A stretch of 64,000 nucleotides of DNA, taken from NCBI GenBank assembly GCA_903930435.1, contig CAIYYN010000029.1, forward strand, positions 124,001-188,000, given 5' to 3'. Below, one piece after another: positions 8,635-17,500 of the stretch (position 1 is its first letter; each line of letters starts with the position of its first letter). The notes beneath the pieces were generated by a model. That model worked only from the letters and a program-made list of their open reading frames with translations. It was not told the origin of the DNA and did not search any database. Position numbers and translations under genes: made by a program. Origin of the DNA: an uncultured Hyphomicrobiales bacterium. GTDB taxonomy: Bacteria; Pseudomonadota; Alphaproteobacteria; Rhizobiales; Ancalomicrobiaceae.

Positions 8635-8829
8635 ATGAAATTTCAAGTTATTTTCATCTGGATGCTCTGCCTTTTAATTATAAAAGGCTATGCCTCATCT
8701 GTCGATAGCCGGGCTCAATCAATCAACGTAACAACGGCTTTTGACACGAATACGCTCGAATTGGTTGCGCTCGGGTCTTATGGAGATCCGAGTGGACTGA
8801 AGACGGACAACGACGGACAAATCAATTAG
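8635..8829 (+). CDS. Small putative secreted or membrane-anchored protein
   Basis: A 64-residue frame starting MKFQVIFIWMLCLLIIKG, with a GGAG 12 bases upstream. Residues 4-17 are strongly hydrophobic and could be a signal peptide or a single membrane anchor; the rest is polar with two short repeats of Thr/Asp/Asn. An in-frame start at 8575 exists but has no ribosome site. The base composition is clearly lower in G+C than the neighbours, and a promoter-like TTGACA/AATTAT lies upstream. I do not recognise the protein. It may be recently acquired or a fast-evolving small protein. Confidence 0.45.
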   Translation: MKFQVIFIWMLCLLIIKGYASSVDSRAQSINVTTAFDTNTLELVALGSYGDPSGLKTDNDGQIN

Positions 8830-8935
8830 GCTCAGTCCGTCCCTGGCTGACGAGGCAGGTTTTCCCAATTTGATCCTGACACGACTTTGCTTCATGCTAT
8901 GCTTATATGACTTCAGTTGCCGGGTTTAACAGTGT

Positions 8936-9325
8936 TCAACGCTGTCGACTGGAGGCGGCGATATTATTCAAGGCTTGCCTCAAAGAGTTGATTTCAGCAT
9001 CGCGAGAGTCGAAGAGTGCATCGCAGAGCTCGATTTTGGTTTCGGCCTCGCGAAGACTGTCGGACAAGGATCGTATTTCAGCCTCTTTTTCGGCCAGACG
9101 ACTCTCTTGATCCCTGAACGCCTCGGATTGTTGCTGAAATTCAAGCAGGATCTTTGCCAGCTCATATCGCGCGGATCGTTCGCCCTCAACGAGTTCAGCG
9201 ATCTCCCGGTCTTGCTTTCGTGCGATGCGCGCAAGCCTTAGTGCCAGGCTGAACACGTCCTGCGCGACGTGGTCCTGTTGGCTCAGGATGTCAAGTTCCC
9301 GAAGCAGCAGATCAAGATCGGTCAT
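8936..9325 (-). CDS. Coiled-coil protein of unknown function
   Basis: A 129-residue protein starting MTDLDLLLRELDIL. Nearly the whole chain is helical and charged, with heptad-like spacing of Leu/Ile/Ala from residue 35 to 120 (for example ESRLAEKEAEIRSLSDSL), so a long coiled coil is expected. There is no signal peptide or membrane segment, which suggests a soluble, oligomeric cytoplasmic protein. The in-frame extension to 9403 looks unlike the rest and is excluded. It is single, 140 bases from the end of the patatin gene on the same strand. No family name is offered. Confidence 0.6.
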   Translation of the reverse strand: MTDLDLLLRELDILSQQDHVAQDVFSLALRLARIARKQDREIAELVEGERSARYELAKILLEFQQQSEAFRDQESRLAEKEAEIRSLSDSLREAETKIELCDALFDSRDAEINSLRQALNNIAASSRQR

Positions 9326-9465
9326 ATCGCCCAGCCTTTGACGCTCAGGACAGAACCGGACAATTCTATGATTACTTGTGCAAGTAATCAAACGATCATT
9401 CAAACCGTTATCGTCTTGATTTACAGACGTATCTGGAACCTTTCACCGGGCTCCCGTCAAGCAAT

Positions 9466-10461
9466 TCACACGGCAGAAACACGCGCCATTGCTGCTTCGA
9501 TCTGCGGAAGCATGCGGTCAGTTGCTTCCGCGCCCCGGCGGATCAATTCGTCGGCACGATGGAAGTCGATCATGCTGAAATCACCGAGCGATGGTGCGAT
9601 CATGATATCTGGGGGATCACCTGCAAGCCGTGAGCGCATGATCCGTTCCTGGATGATGTGAAACGATTCCAGCATCACGCCGGTGACACCCGGTCGACCG
9701 TCGCGACCACCGAAGAACCGCTGGAGGAGGCCTCGCCCAACCCGCGACTTGAAATCATCGTCGGCCAAGAGGTTACCGCCTGCTTCGTGTGGACCGGCAT
9801 GTTGCCCCTGCATGACAGTTCCATGGCGATGACCGTCGACGGCAAAGTTGACCGCTATGATGAGGTCGACGCCATGTGCCTGGCAGGCTGAGACAGGAAC
9901 GGGATTGACCAGCGCACCATCCACCATCCAGCGGCCACCGGTCTTGATCGGTTCGAAGACGCCGGGCAGTGCATAGGAGGCGCGCAGGGCATCAATCAGC
10001 CGGCCACGGGTAAGCCAGATCTCGTGGCCGGTCGAGAGTTCAGTCGCGACTGAAATGAAGGGTTTCGACAGCGATTCAATTGTCATGTCGCCGAAATGCT
10101 TGGTTAGTTCGCCGGCTAACTTTTCGCCGCCAATCAGACCTGATCCGCCCAGACGGACATCGATCAAGGAGAAAATGCGGCGCGGTGTCAGACTACGGGC
10201 GAAGGCTTCCAGTTCGTCAAGCTTGCCCGCGAGATAGCTTCCACCCACCACGGCTCCGATGGAGGTTCCGGCGATCACATCTGGCGAAATACCTGATTCG
10301 ATGAGCTTTCTCATCACGCCGATGCCAGCCCAGCCTCTTGCAACACCGGATCCAAGGGCAAGGCCGATGCGCACTTTCGGGCGCTGAGGAGCGATCTGCG
10401 GCGGTGCTGGCGGAGCTTCCATCGTTCCACCCCAGAATTTGCGCGCGACATCAACAAACAT
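9466..10461 (-). CDS. Patatin-like phospholipase (RssA/NTE family)
   Basis: A 331-residue patatin-family serine lipase. The oxyanion and nucleophile regions are visible: LALGSGVARGWAGIGV (residues about 31-46) and GTSIGA (GxSxG, about 64). The catalytic aspartate lies in the DGAL motif at about 176, giving a Ser-Asp dyad. This type hydrolyses acyl chains of phospholipids. I chose MFVDVARKFWGG as start because GGGGAG lies 7 bases upstream; the longer frame to 10593 is AT-rich with no ribosome site. The C-terminal part has a His/Gly-rich loop near residue 205-220. There is no signal peptide, so it is cytoplasmic or membrane-associated. Confidence 0.88.
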   Translation of the reverse strand: MFVDVARKFWGGTMEAPPAPPQIAPQRPKVRIGLALGSGVARGWAGIGVMRKLIESGISPDVIAGTSIGAVVGGSYLAGKLDELEAFARSLTPRRIFSLIDVRLGGSGLIGGEKLAGELTKHFGDMTIESLSKPFISVATELSTGHEIWLTRGRLIDALRASYALPGVFEPIKTGGRWMVDGALVNPVPVSACQAHGVDLIIAVNFAVDGHRHGTVMQGQHAGPHEAGGNLLADDDFKSRVGRGLLQRFFGGRDGRPGVTGVMLESFHIIQERIMRSRLAGDPPDIMIAPSLGDFSMIDFHRADELIRRGAEATDRMLPQIEAAMARVSAV

Positions 10462-10760
10462 GGCGCTACTCCCCGAACCCGACCTAGAGTGGTCGTTGGA
10501 GATCAATCTAAACCGATTTAGTGGCCAAACAGTGAAGAAACATATTGTGAAATTCGGATTTGAATTTGTGCTTAAATTTGTATCAATTTGCATATGAGTA
10601 ATTCGTAGCGCAAGTGAGTCTTGCGCTACTGCTATGATCGGGAGGTCATATTGTGTATAACTGACTTAGTTTTGATTAAGTCTCAGATTTTATTTCAATC
10701 AATATTCAAATAAATTTGGCTTCAATCAAAGTATTAATGATTTAAGTTTCGAGTATGATC
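10462..10760. other. AT-rich intergenic region with short repeats
   Basis: About 300 bases, markedly AT-rich after 10500. TTCAATCAA occurs twice as a direct repeat (10696-10704 and 10721-10729). TTGATTAAG at 10672-10680 is repeated inverted as CTTAATCAA at 10760-10768, the second arm overlapping the lipoprotein stop codon. No gene is seen. Confidence 0.5.
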
Positions 10761-11069
10761 TTAATCAAGCAATGAACTGACCTTGATGGGAGCCAATCCA
10801 TTATTTGTTTCAGGAACGGGCGGCAGGAGTGGCTGTGAGCCGACATGGATGTTTGAGGACGTTGCAACCGGCTTTGGTCTGGCAGCGCCTTCCCAGGCGG
10901 TGGAAGTTGATCCTGCGCTACCCGCATTATCGAACATCGACGAACTCGTCGCACAAGCCGAAAGCATTGATGCGACCACTAAAATACCTGCCAAAGCGGT
11001 TCCCCGACGCAAGGTTGTCAGGCGGCCGCGTGTCTCCAAACGGGTGGGTGCGCGTCTGATTTTCGGCAT
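10761..11069 (-). CDS. Putative lipoprotein
   Basis: A 102-residue protein with a basic N-terminus (KIRRAPTRLETRGRLTTLRR), a hydrophobic stretch GTALAGILVVASM and a lipobox LSAC at about residue 36-39. This predicts lipid attachment and an outer- or inner-membrane location. The mature part is short and rich in Ser, Ala and Pro, without a recognisable domain. GGGGA lies 7 bases upstream of ATG. A longer overlapping frame on the other strand exists but has no such features. A promoter-like pair lies about 100 bases upstream (11178-11206). No family assignment. Confidence 0.55.
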   Translation of the reverse strand: MPKIRRAPTRLETRGRLTTLRRGTALAGILVVASMLSACATSSSMFDNAGSAGSTSTAWEGAARPKPVATSSNIHVGSQPLLPPVPETNNGLAPIKVSSLLD

Positions 11070-11177
11070 TCATATCCCCATCGAACAATTGATGCACGTC
11101 GCATGTTATGGCGCGAGAGCCCTGTTGATGCCGGATGGGATTGAATAAAGGTTTAACGAGGCTGCAAACGGGTTGGT

Positions 11178-11206
11178 TAGCATGAATATCAGCTTAACGG
11201 TGTCAA
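11178..11206 (-). promoter_or_regulatory. Candidate sigma-70 promoter of the lipoprotein gene
   Basis: On the minus strand TTGACA (11206-11201) and ATGCTA (11183-11178) are separated by 17 bases, about 110 bases before the lipoprotein start codon. The -10 box is only a moderate match. Confidence 0.35.
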
Positions 11207-11279
11207 GCTATTGACGTGAAACGTTAATTTATCGCCGTGGCTGCTTGTGCAGATATGCGGTTCCTGCTGCTCCTGAACG

Positions 11280-11317
11280 AAAAAAGGGATTTCGCCCATT
11301 CCGGCAAAATCCCTTTT
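11280..11317 (-). terminator. Rho-independent terminator of the pst operon
   Basis: Read on the minus strand, AAAAGGGATTTTGCC pairs with GGCGAAATCCCTTTT and is followed by a run of T. It lies 23 bases after the pstB stop codon and shows that the operon ends with pstB, without phoU. Confidence 0.85.
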
Positions 11318-11339
11318 CTGCTCAGGTGTTTATGGGTTA

Positions 11340-12164
11340 TTAGCCGAAGCGGCCCGTTATGTAGTCCTGCGTCTTCTGCTGCTTCGGGCTGAGGAAGATG
11401 TCGTTGGTTGCCTCGAACTCGATGAGTTTGCCCAGCAGGAAGAACCCGGTGACGTCCGAGCAGCGCGCTGCCTGCTGCATGTTGTGGGTGACGATGACAA
11501 TCGTGAACTCGGACTTGAGTTCATCGATGAGTTCCTCGATGCGGGCGGTCGAGATAGGATCAAGCGCCGATGTCGGTTCATCGAGCAGCACGACCTCCGG
11601 CTTCACGGCGATGGTGCGGGCGATGCACAGGCGTTGCTGTTGTCCACCGGACAGACCGATGGCTGAGCGGTTGAGGCGATCCTTGACCTCGGTCCAGATC
11701 GCGGCCTTGGTCAGGCACCATTCGATGCGTGCTTCGAGATCGGCCTTTGACAGGTTCTCATGCAGTTTGATGCCGTAGGCGATATTGTCCCAGATCGACA
11801 TCGGGAACGGTGTCGGCTTCTGAAACACCATGCCGACACGTGTGCGGACAGTTGTAGCCCGAACGCCCTTGGCAAGGATATCTTCGCCATCGAGCAGTAC
11901 GCGTCCCTGCGCCCGCTGTCCCGGATAAAGGTCGTACATCCGGTTCAGGACCCGCAACAGGGTTGACTTACCGCAGCCGGATGGGCCGATCATCGCAGTG
12001 ACGCGCTTCTCGGGGATCGCCATGTCGATGCCGTGCAGCGCCTGATTGTCACCATAGAAGAAGTTGAGATTTTCAACCTGGATCTTCGGCTTGGCACCGT
12101 TGATCTGCTCGTGAGCGAGTGTTGAACGCATGGCCGGGGTAATATCGGAGGGATTGAGATTCAT
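11340..12164 (-). CDS. pstB: Phosphate ABC transporter ATP-binding protein PstB
   Basis: A 274-residue ATPase that drives phosphate import. Walker A is [20 protein letters not shown] (about residue 57), the ABC signature is LSGGQQQR (about 170), Walker B is [13 protein letters not shown], and the switch histidine is in [11 protein letters not shown]. The KPTPFPMSI segment at the Q-loop is typical of PstB. I used MNLNPSD as start because GGGAG lies 8 bases upstream and it follows the pstA stop by one base; a start 60 bases further up would overlap pstA. It is the last gene of pstS-pstC-pstA-pstB. Confidence 0.96.
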   Translation of the reverse strand: MNLNPSDITPAMRSTLAHEQINGAKPKIQVENLNFFYGDNQALHGIDMAIPEKRVTAMIGPSGCGKSTLLRVLNRMYDLYPGQRAQGRVLLDGEDILAKGVRATTVRTRVGMVFQKPTPFPMSIWDNIAYGIKLHENLSKADLEARIEWCLTKAAIWTEVKDRLNRSAIGLSGGQQQRLCIARTIAVKPEVVLLDEPTSALDPISTARIEELIDELKSEFTIVIVTHNMQQAARCSDVTGFFLLGKLIEFEATNDIFLSPKQQKTQDYITGRFG

Positions 12165-12165
12165 G

Positions 12166-13005
12166 TTACTTTCTCCCGGCTCCAGCCAGAACAACGCGTG
12201 AAACGATATTGAGGACCAGGACACCGACGGTGATCACAAGGGCACCCGCCCATGACAAGTCGACCCAGGCCTGGGACGACGAACTTGCATATTGGTAGAT
12301 GGCAGCGGGCAAGCTGCCCATTGGCTCAGTCAGCGTGAACGACCATGAGCCATTGCCAAGTGACGTGAAGATCAGCGGGGCTGTTTCACCAGCTGCTCGG
12401 GCCAGCGCAAGCAACATGCCTGTCACGATGCCAGCTCGCCCTGCCCGCCACAGAACCGATGTAACGACCTTCCATTGCGGTGCACCGAGTGCAAAGGCTG
12501 CTTCGCGCAGTGATCCGGGGACAAGTCGGAGCATATCTTCCGTAGAACGGACGACGACCGGCAGAATGACGATTGACAGGGCCAGTGATCCGGCAATCGC
12601 CGAATAGCCACCAAACGGGCGAACGGCAATGTCATAGACGAACAGGCCGATCAGGATCGACGGTGCTGAGAGCAACACGTCATTGATGAAGCGAACGGAA
12701 GCCCCGAAGCGTGATGATTGCCCCATCTCCGACAGATAGGTCCCGGCGAGAACACCAACCGGCGCGGCGATCGCTGTTGCGATCATGACCTGTATGAAGG
12801 AGCCGACGATCGCATTTGCCAGACCGCCGCTGCCATCGGGAGGCCCCATTGGCAGCCAGAAGATCCTGAGCGACAGCGCGTTAGCGCCCTTTACGACGAG
12901 GGTAACGAGGATCCAGGCCATCATCGCCAGTGCGATCAGCGCGAGTCCGGTGGCAATCACTTGCATTGTCGCATCGAAGGCAAGGCGTCGTTGAAAACGG
13001 TTCAT
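12166..13005 (-). CDS. pstA: Phosphate ABC transporter permease PstA
   Basis: A 279-residue inner-membrane permease with six predicted membrane segments. It shows the PstA features [20 protein letters not shown] near residue 49 and the EAA loop [19 protein letters not shown] near residue 165. It forms the phosphate channel with PstC. It follows pstC by 4 bases, with AGGG before the start, and precedes pstB by one base, consistent with tight translational coupling. Length is normal for the short PstA form found in Alphaproteobacteria and others. Confidence 0.95.
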   Translation of the reverse strand: MNRFQRRLAFDATMQVIATGLALIALAMMAWILVTLVVKGANALSLRIFWLPMGPPDGSGGLANAIVGSFIQVMIATAIAAPVGVLAGTYLSEMGQSSRFGASVRFINDVLLSAPSILIGLFVYDIAVRPFGGYSAIAGSLALSIVILPVVVRSTEDMLRLVPGSLREAAFALGAPQWKVVTSVLWRAGRAGIVTGMLLALARAAGETAPLIFTSLGNGSWSFTLTEPMGSLPAAIYQYASSSSQAWVDLSWAGALVITVGVLVLNIVSRVVLAGAGRK

Positions 13006-13009
13006 GACG

Positions 13010-13987
13010 TCAGCCCTTCAACCGATTGCGAACGAGATATCGTGCAAGTGCAAGCACAATAAATGAAATGACAAACAGCGTAAAGCCGAGCAGCAGCAGG
13101 GACGATTGCAGGAGGCTGCCAGGCGCCGACTCATTGAACTGGTTGGCAATTACCGACGAGATCGAAGCACCGGATGCCATCAAGGATGCAGAGATACGGT
13201 TCGCATTGCCGATGACAAACGTCACCGCCATGGTCTCGCCGAGTGCGCGACCCAGCCCCAGCATCGCCGCGCCAATGATCGCCGTGCGTCCATATGGAAC
13301 GGAAACCGTCGTAAACACCTCGAATGTGGTCGATCCGATGCCGTAAGATGCCTCCTTGATGACGCCAGGCACCGACTCCAGTACCTCCACGAACAGCGCT
13401 GTCATGAACGGAAGGATCATCAAGGCAAGGATTAGTCCGGTCGTCAAAATGCCGGTGCCCTTTGCAGGGCCAGCAAAGAGATAGCCAACAACGGGAAGCC
13501 AGTGAAGGCCTGATATGAGCGCCGGTTGCACCAGATCGCGCATGATCGGCGCGACAACATAGAATCCCCACATGCCGAAGATGATCGATGGAACTGCGGC
13601 AAGCAGCTGAATGGCAATCCCGACGGGGCGGCGGATCACTTGTGGAGCAACTTCGGTCAGGAAGAAAGAAATTCCGAGCGACGCGGGAACGGCGACTAAA
13701 ATCGCGATGATAGCAGTCGCGATCGTGCCATAGAGCATGACACCCGCACTGAAGATTTCGTTGTTGGGATCCCAGTCGGTTGTGATGAAAAACTCTGGTC
13801 CGAATTTCATGAGCGCTGGCAAGCCGCCGCGCAGAAGCAAAAGCATGATCGCTGCAATGACAAGCAACACAAGTGTGGCGGCCATAGTCAGCGCGAAACG
13901 GAATATGATATCAGCAGTGCCGCCCTTGCCGTCTTTAAGGCGACCAGTGCCGGTGCCGGGTCGATCGATTAGCGTGTCCGCCGTCAC
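13010..13987 (-). CDS. pstC: Phosphate ABC transporter permease PstC
   Basis: A 325-residue permease, partner of PstA. Membrane segments start at about residue 30; the EAA loop is VIKEASYGIGSTTFEVFTTV near residue 217, followed by SVPYGRTAIIGAAMLGLGRA. The start codon is GTG (MTADTLIDRP), supported by AGGGAG 7 bases upstream. It is separated from pstS by 156 bases containing a hairpin, which would let the binding protein be made in excess of the membrane parts. Confidence 0.94.
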   Translation of the reverse strand: MTADTLIDRPGTGTGRLKDGKGGTADIIFRFALTMAATLVLLVIAAIMLLLLRGGLPALMKFGPEFFITTDWDPNNEIFSAGVMLYGTIATAIIAILVAVPASLGISFFLTEVAPQVIRRPVGIAIQLLAAVPSIIFGMWGFYVVAPIMRDLVQPALISGLHWLPVVGYLFAGPAKGTGILTTGLILALMILPFMTALFVEVLESVPGVIKEASYGIGSTTFEVFTTVSVPYGRTAIIGAAMLGLGRALGETMAVTFVIGNANRISASLMASGASISSVIANQFNESAPGSLLQSSLLLLGFTLFVISFIVLALARYLVRNRLKG

Positions 13988-14093
13988 GTAGCTACTCCCT
14001 GCATCTGCAATTCAACGCTCTCGGATTCGGCGAGCTATTCAAATAGCAATAGTCGCTGATTTGATAAAGGTACCCTGAACCTGTCAACCTGAG

Positions 14094-14123
14094 GCGCCCG
14101 CATCGGTCAGCCGATACGGGCGC
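14094..14123 (-). other. Hairpin between pstS and pstC
   Basis: A 13-base inverted repeat (GCGCCCGCATCGG, 4-base loop, CCGATACGGGCGC) with one G-U pair when read on the minus strand. It has no T run, so it is better read as an mRNA stability or partial-termination element favouring pstS over the permease genes. Confidence 0.65.
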
Positions 14124-14143
14124 TGTTCAGGTGTTCAAACCCG

Positions 14144-15205
14144 TCACTTGTAGATTGCGTTACCCGAGGCGTCCTTGATTTCGGACTTCCAGGCAGCGCG
14201 AACCCGATCCTTGACCGAAGCCGGCAGAGCGATGAAGTTCAGGCCTTCGGCGGTCTTGTCGCCTTCGGTGTAAGCCCAGTCGATGAACTTCATGATTTCA
14301 GCTGACTTGGCGGCATCCTTCGGATCCTTCGGCAGGAGCAAGAAGGTTGCCGAAACAATCGGCCAAGCGGTATCACCTGCCGTGTTGATCATCGAAGCGG
14401 CGAAGTCCTGGGCATGGTCCCAATCAGCTGCACCAGCGGCTGCCTGGAAGGCAGGAACTGTCGGCTTCACGAACTTGCCAGCCTTGTTCTGCAACTGCGT
14501 CGTCGTCAGCGCGTTTGCGGCTGCGTAGATGTATTCGACGTAGCCGATGGCACCCTTTGTATTCTTCACGGTGCCTGCGACACCGTCATTGCCTTTGGCG
14601 CTGTCGCCCGCCGGCCACTTCACGGATGTATTGAAGCCAACCTTTGACTTCCAGTCCGCCGAAATGTCAGACAGATAAGACGTGAATACATAGGTCGTAC
14701 CCGAGCCATCCGAACGCGAAACCGGCAGGATGTCGAGGCTCGGGAGCTTGATGCCTGGGTTCAGGTCAGCAATTTCCTTGTCATCCCACTTGGTGACCTT
14801 GCCGAGGTAGATGTCGGCAACGGCCTGGCTGGACAGCTTCAGCTCATCGGTCTTGATGCCATCGAGATTGACGATCATGACGATCGAACCGATGACAGTC
14901 GGGAACTGGAGGATCTTGCCGCTGGCAAGCTTGTCGCTGGCCATCGGTGCATCCGATGCGCCGAAATCAACAGTCCGGCTGAGGATCTGCGTCTGTCCGC
15001 CGCCCGAACCGATCGGCTGATAGTTGAGCGTTGAGCCGGTCTTGGCCTTGTACTGAGCGCCCCAGGCAGCATAGACCGGAGCCGGGAATGTTCCGCCAGC
15101 ACCGGTGAAATCGACCGCGAGAGCGGGAAGCGAAGTGGCAATGACGCCGACTGCGGCAAGTGACATAAACAGCGCGCGGCGGGTGCCGTTGAAAGACTTG
15201 ATCAT
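14144..15205 (-). CDS. pstS: Phosphate-binding protein PstS
   Basis: A 353-residue periplasmic phosphate-binding protein. The signal peptide is residues 1-30 (basic MIKSFNGTRR, hydrophobic core, ALA-VDF cleavage). Phosphate-contact segments are visible: GAGGTFPAPVYAAW, PIGSGGGQTQILSRTVDFGASDAP-like sequence near 65-85 and SRSDGSGTTYVF near 163. Length and order agree with PstS of Proteobacteria. It heads the pstSCAB operon. A weak Pho-box-like sequence lies 73-90 bases upstream. Regulation by PhoB is expected from the family but the regulator is outside the window. Confidence 0.96.
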   Translation of the reverse strand: MIKSFNGTRRALFMSLAAVGVIATSLPALAVDFTGAGGTFPAPVYAAWGAQYKAKTGSTLNYQPIGSGGGQTQILSRTVDFGASDAPMASDKLASGKILQFPTVIGSIVMIVNLDGIKTDELKLSSQAVADIYLGKVTKWDDKEIADLNPGIKLPSLDILPVSRSDGSGTTYVFTSYLSDISADWKSKVGFNTSVKWPAGDSAKGNDGVAGTVKNTKGAIGYVEYIYAAANALTTTQLQNKAGKFVKPTVPAFQAAAGAADWDHAQDFAASMINTAGDTAWPIVSATFLLLPKDPKDAAKSAEIMKFIDWAYTEGDKTAEGLNFIALPASVKDRVRAAWKSEIKDASGNAIYK

Positions 15206-15527
15206 GGAGGTTCCCTATTTTACCTGAGACCTGTTGCAGGCCTCCTCGGATCCACGGGCGGACCTTCCATCTTTTTCATGACAAATAGATGAACCCACTG
15301 TCATGTTGCCTGTTATCTCGGCGAATTCCACGGTTAGTTTCAAAAAACTATAAATAACATAGAGTTGATGGACTTTATCGGCCTCGTCCATGAGCTCGGC
15401 GGCAGGTTTTTGGCACCAGGATGATAGCGGCTTTCGTCATATTGGGCTGAAAATGAATGCCCTTTAAATGGTTTTCGGATTGATATACAACTTTGAATCG
15501 ACGCAACCAATTTAGAATAGCAACCGG
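15206..15527. other. Divergent promoter region, pstS and GNAT gene
   Basis: About 320 bases containing the pstS promoter region with Pho-box-like half-sites at 15278-15316, and the upstream region of the GNAT gene, which is AT-rich from 15330 to 15520. No gene seen. Confidence 0.5.
15278..15295 (-). promoter_or_regulatory. Weak candidate Pho box before pstS
   Basis: On the minus strand GGTTCAT-CTAT-TTGTCAT resembles two CTGTCAT half-sites with the usual 11-base period (10 of 14 half-site positions match). A second pair on the plus strand, CTGTCAT and CTGTTAT at 15298-15316, has a 12-base period. Position before pstS supports PhoB control; the match itself is modest. Confidence 0.35.
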
Positions 15528-16076
15528 ATGCCCACGATTATTGAAGCCAAAGAGGCGCTGGTCAATCGGATCAAGCTTCGCAATATCGATTTGATGCTTC
15601 GCCCGTTGGTCGCTGAGGATCAGCCGTTTCTCGAGAGACTGAACGCCCAGGAGCGAGGGCCGTCGTATGCCGACCTCGGCTTATCGGAACCGTTGCTACA
15701 GGCGATGCTCGCCAGCCATTTGAAGGCGGAAGCCGACGAATTCAAGGCTCAATATCCCGAGCGCGTAGAGTTTCTCGTGTTGTGTCAATCTTCAGAGATC
15801 GGCCGGCTGGTTCTCAATCCTGAAGCCAATGAGTTCGGACTGTGTCTCAGGATTGTCGATCTGGTGCTGCTGAATGAGGTGCGGAACAAGGGGATCGGCA
15901 GCGATCTCGTTTGTTGTGTCATTGATTCCGCGCGAGCCCTCAGGTTTACGCGCCTGCTGGCCAAGGTGTTTGGCGCCAATGAAGGTGCCATCCGGCTGCT
16001 GAGGCGCGTCGGCTTTCGACAGCAAGGCAATGCCGATGCGGGCGTGAATATCCTGCTGATGTATCCGCTGCCCTGA
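15528..16076 (+). CDS. GNAT family N-acetyltransferase
   Basis: A 182-residue acyl-CoA-dependent acetyltransferase. The acetyl-CoA-binding motif A is NEVRNKGIGSDLV at about residue 114-126, followed by the usual helix ending in ALRFTRL and strand LLAKVFGANEGAIRLLRRVGF. The N-terminal 25 residues precede the first core strand (LRPLVAEDQPFL). The substrate (an amine on a small molecule, peptide or protein) is not predictable. The ribosome site is weak. It is divergent from pstS, sharing a 322-base control region, so phosphate-linked expression is possible but unproven. Confidence 0.82.
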   Translation: MPTIIEAKEALVNRIKLRNIDLMLRPLVAEDQPFLERLNAQERGPSYADLGLSEPLLQAMLASHLKAEADEFKAQYPERVEFLVLCQSSEIGRLVLNPEANEFGLCLRIVDLVLLNEVRNKGIGSDLVCCVIDSARALRFTRLLAKVFGANEGAIRLLRRVGFRQQGNADAGVNILLMYPLP

Positions 16077-16182
16077 CAGGCCCTTTGCCTGTTCCGATAC
16101 AGTGCGGCCATCTCTCCATGCAGATTGAAGAGATGGCCGATGTCGGGCTATTTCAGTGTTTGGCTGTTGACGCGGTCTTGTC

Positions 16183-17256
16183 TCAGGCCTTGGCGAGTGC
16201 GGGATAATCGATGTAGCCAGCCGCGCCGCCGCCATAGAAGGTCTTCGGGTTTGGCTCGTTGTAGGGACCGCCGGCCTTCAGTCGTTCGGCGAGGTCAGGG
16301 TTGGCGATATAGAGTTTGCCAAAGGCTACCGCATCAGTCTCGCCGGCGGCGATCGCCGATTGGCTTGTTCCCAGATCATATCCACCATTGACAATGAGCG
16401 GGGCGGCGATGGCTGCTTTGATTGCCGGAGCGATCGGATTGGGTGTGCCGATTGGTTCAACAACATGGACGAAGGCCAGGCCAAAACGCTTCAGGCTGGC
16501 AGCGGCATGCGTGAACAGGGCGACCGGATCACTGTCGCTCATGTCGTTGTAGGGATTATGCGGCGACAGACGCACGCCAACTCCATCCCCCGAACCCCAG
16601 GCCGCGGCAACCGCTTCGGTGACCTCGACCAGAAAACGAACGCGGTTCTCGATGGAGCCGCCATATTGATCGGTGCGCTGATTGGCGCTGTCGCGCAGGA
16701 ACTGGTCGATCAGATATCCATTGGCCGCGTGGATTTCCACGCCGTCAAACCCCGCTTGCTTGGCGTTCTTCGCCCCGGCAGCATATTCCGCGATGATGCC
16801 CGGGATTTCAGTCGTTTCGAGCGCCCGCGGGGTCTCGTAGTCAGCCTTTGTCCAGCCGGGCAGATAGACGTGCCCCGATGGCTTGATCGCCGAAGCCGAG
16901 ACCGGTGTCTTGCCGCCCCGGAACACTGAATGCGAGATGCGGCCCGTGTACCAGAGCTGCAACACAATCTTGCCGCCTGCGGCGTGGACGCTATCCGTCA
17001 CCTTTTTCCAGCCCGCAATCTGCTCGGGGGAATGGATGCCGGGTGTGTCGGGATAGCCTTGTCCTTCCGGCGAGACTTGCGTTGCCTCGGTAATCAGCAA
17101 TCCGCCAGAGGCCCGCTGGGTATAATAGGTGACGGCGATAGCCTGCGGGACATTGCCAGCCCCTGCCCGGTTGCGGGTGAGAGGCGCCAGCACGATACGA
17201 TTTTTTGCTTCAATGGAGCCGAATGTGATTGGGGAAAAAAGGTCGGGAGCCGTCAT
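16183..17256 (-). CDS. Old yellow enzyme, alkene/NADH:flavin reductase (NemA-like)
   Basis: A 357-residue FMN TIM-barrel ene-reductase. Conserved parts: LFSPITFGSIEAKNRIVLAP and PLTRNRA at the N-terminus, QLWYTGR near 100, the substrate-binding HAAN pair in GVEIHAANGYLIDQFLRD near 174, and YGGSIENRVRFLVEV. It reduces activated C=C bonds or nitro groups with NAD(P)H; the family includes NemA (N-ethylmaleimide, nitrate esters) and XenA/B types. A start with AAGGA 9 bases upstream is used. It is monocistronic. A small regulator usually near nemA is not present. Confidence 0.92.
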   Translation of the reverse strand: MTAPDLFSPITFGSIEAKNRIVLAPLTRNRAGAGNVPQAIAVTYYTQRASGGLLITEATQVSPEGQGYPDTPGIHSPEQIAGWKKVTDSVHAAGGKIVLQLWYTGRISHSVFRGGKTPVSASAIKPSGHVYLPGWTKADYETPRALETTEIPGIIAEYAAGAKNAKQAGFDGVEIHAANGYLIDQFLRDSANQRTDQYGGSIENRVRFLVEVTEAVAAAWGSGDGVGVRLSPHNPYNDMSDSDPVALFTHAAASLKRFGLAFVHVVEPIGTPNPIAPAIKAAIAAPLIVNGGYDLGTSQSAIAAGETDAVAFGKLYIANPDLAERLKAGGPYNEPNPKTFYGGGAAGYIDYPALAKA

Positions 17257-17500
17257 GCGATCTGGTCCTTCAGTGGGGCATAAAGCAGGTAGGTGAAGCC
17301 TGAGCGAGTCTGAAAAGCAACGCCGGATAACGATCCTCGCTCTCCTGGCAATCCGGAGACGTCAGACCGATCCTAGGCTTGGATATAGTTCAGAAAAATT
17401 GAACTACAAGGCTCGCCAAACCGGAACCGCGACGGCCGAGGTCGTTCTGCCGCAATTCGACACAATATCGGGGTAAGAAGCGACGAACAGGAGACCAAAT

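Noticed and set aside
10783-11148. 121-codon frame on the plus strand opposite the lipoprotein gene
   Set aside because: The minus-strand frame has a lipobox, basic N-terminus and a good ribosome site; the plus frame has none of these.
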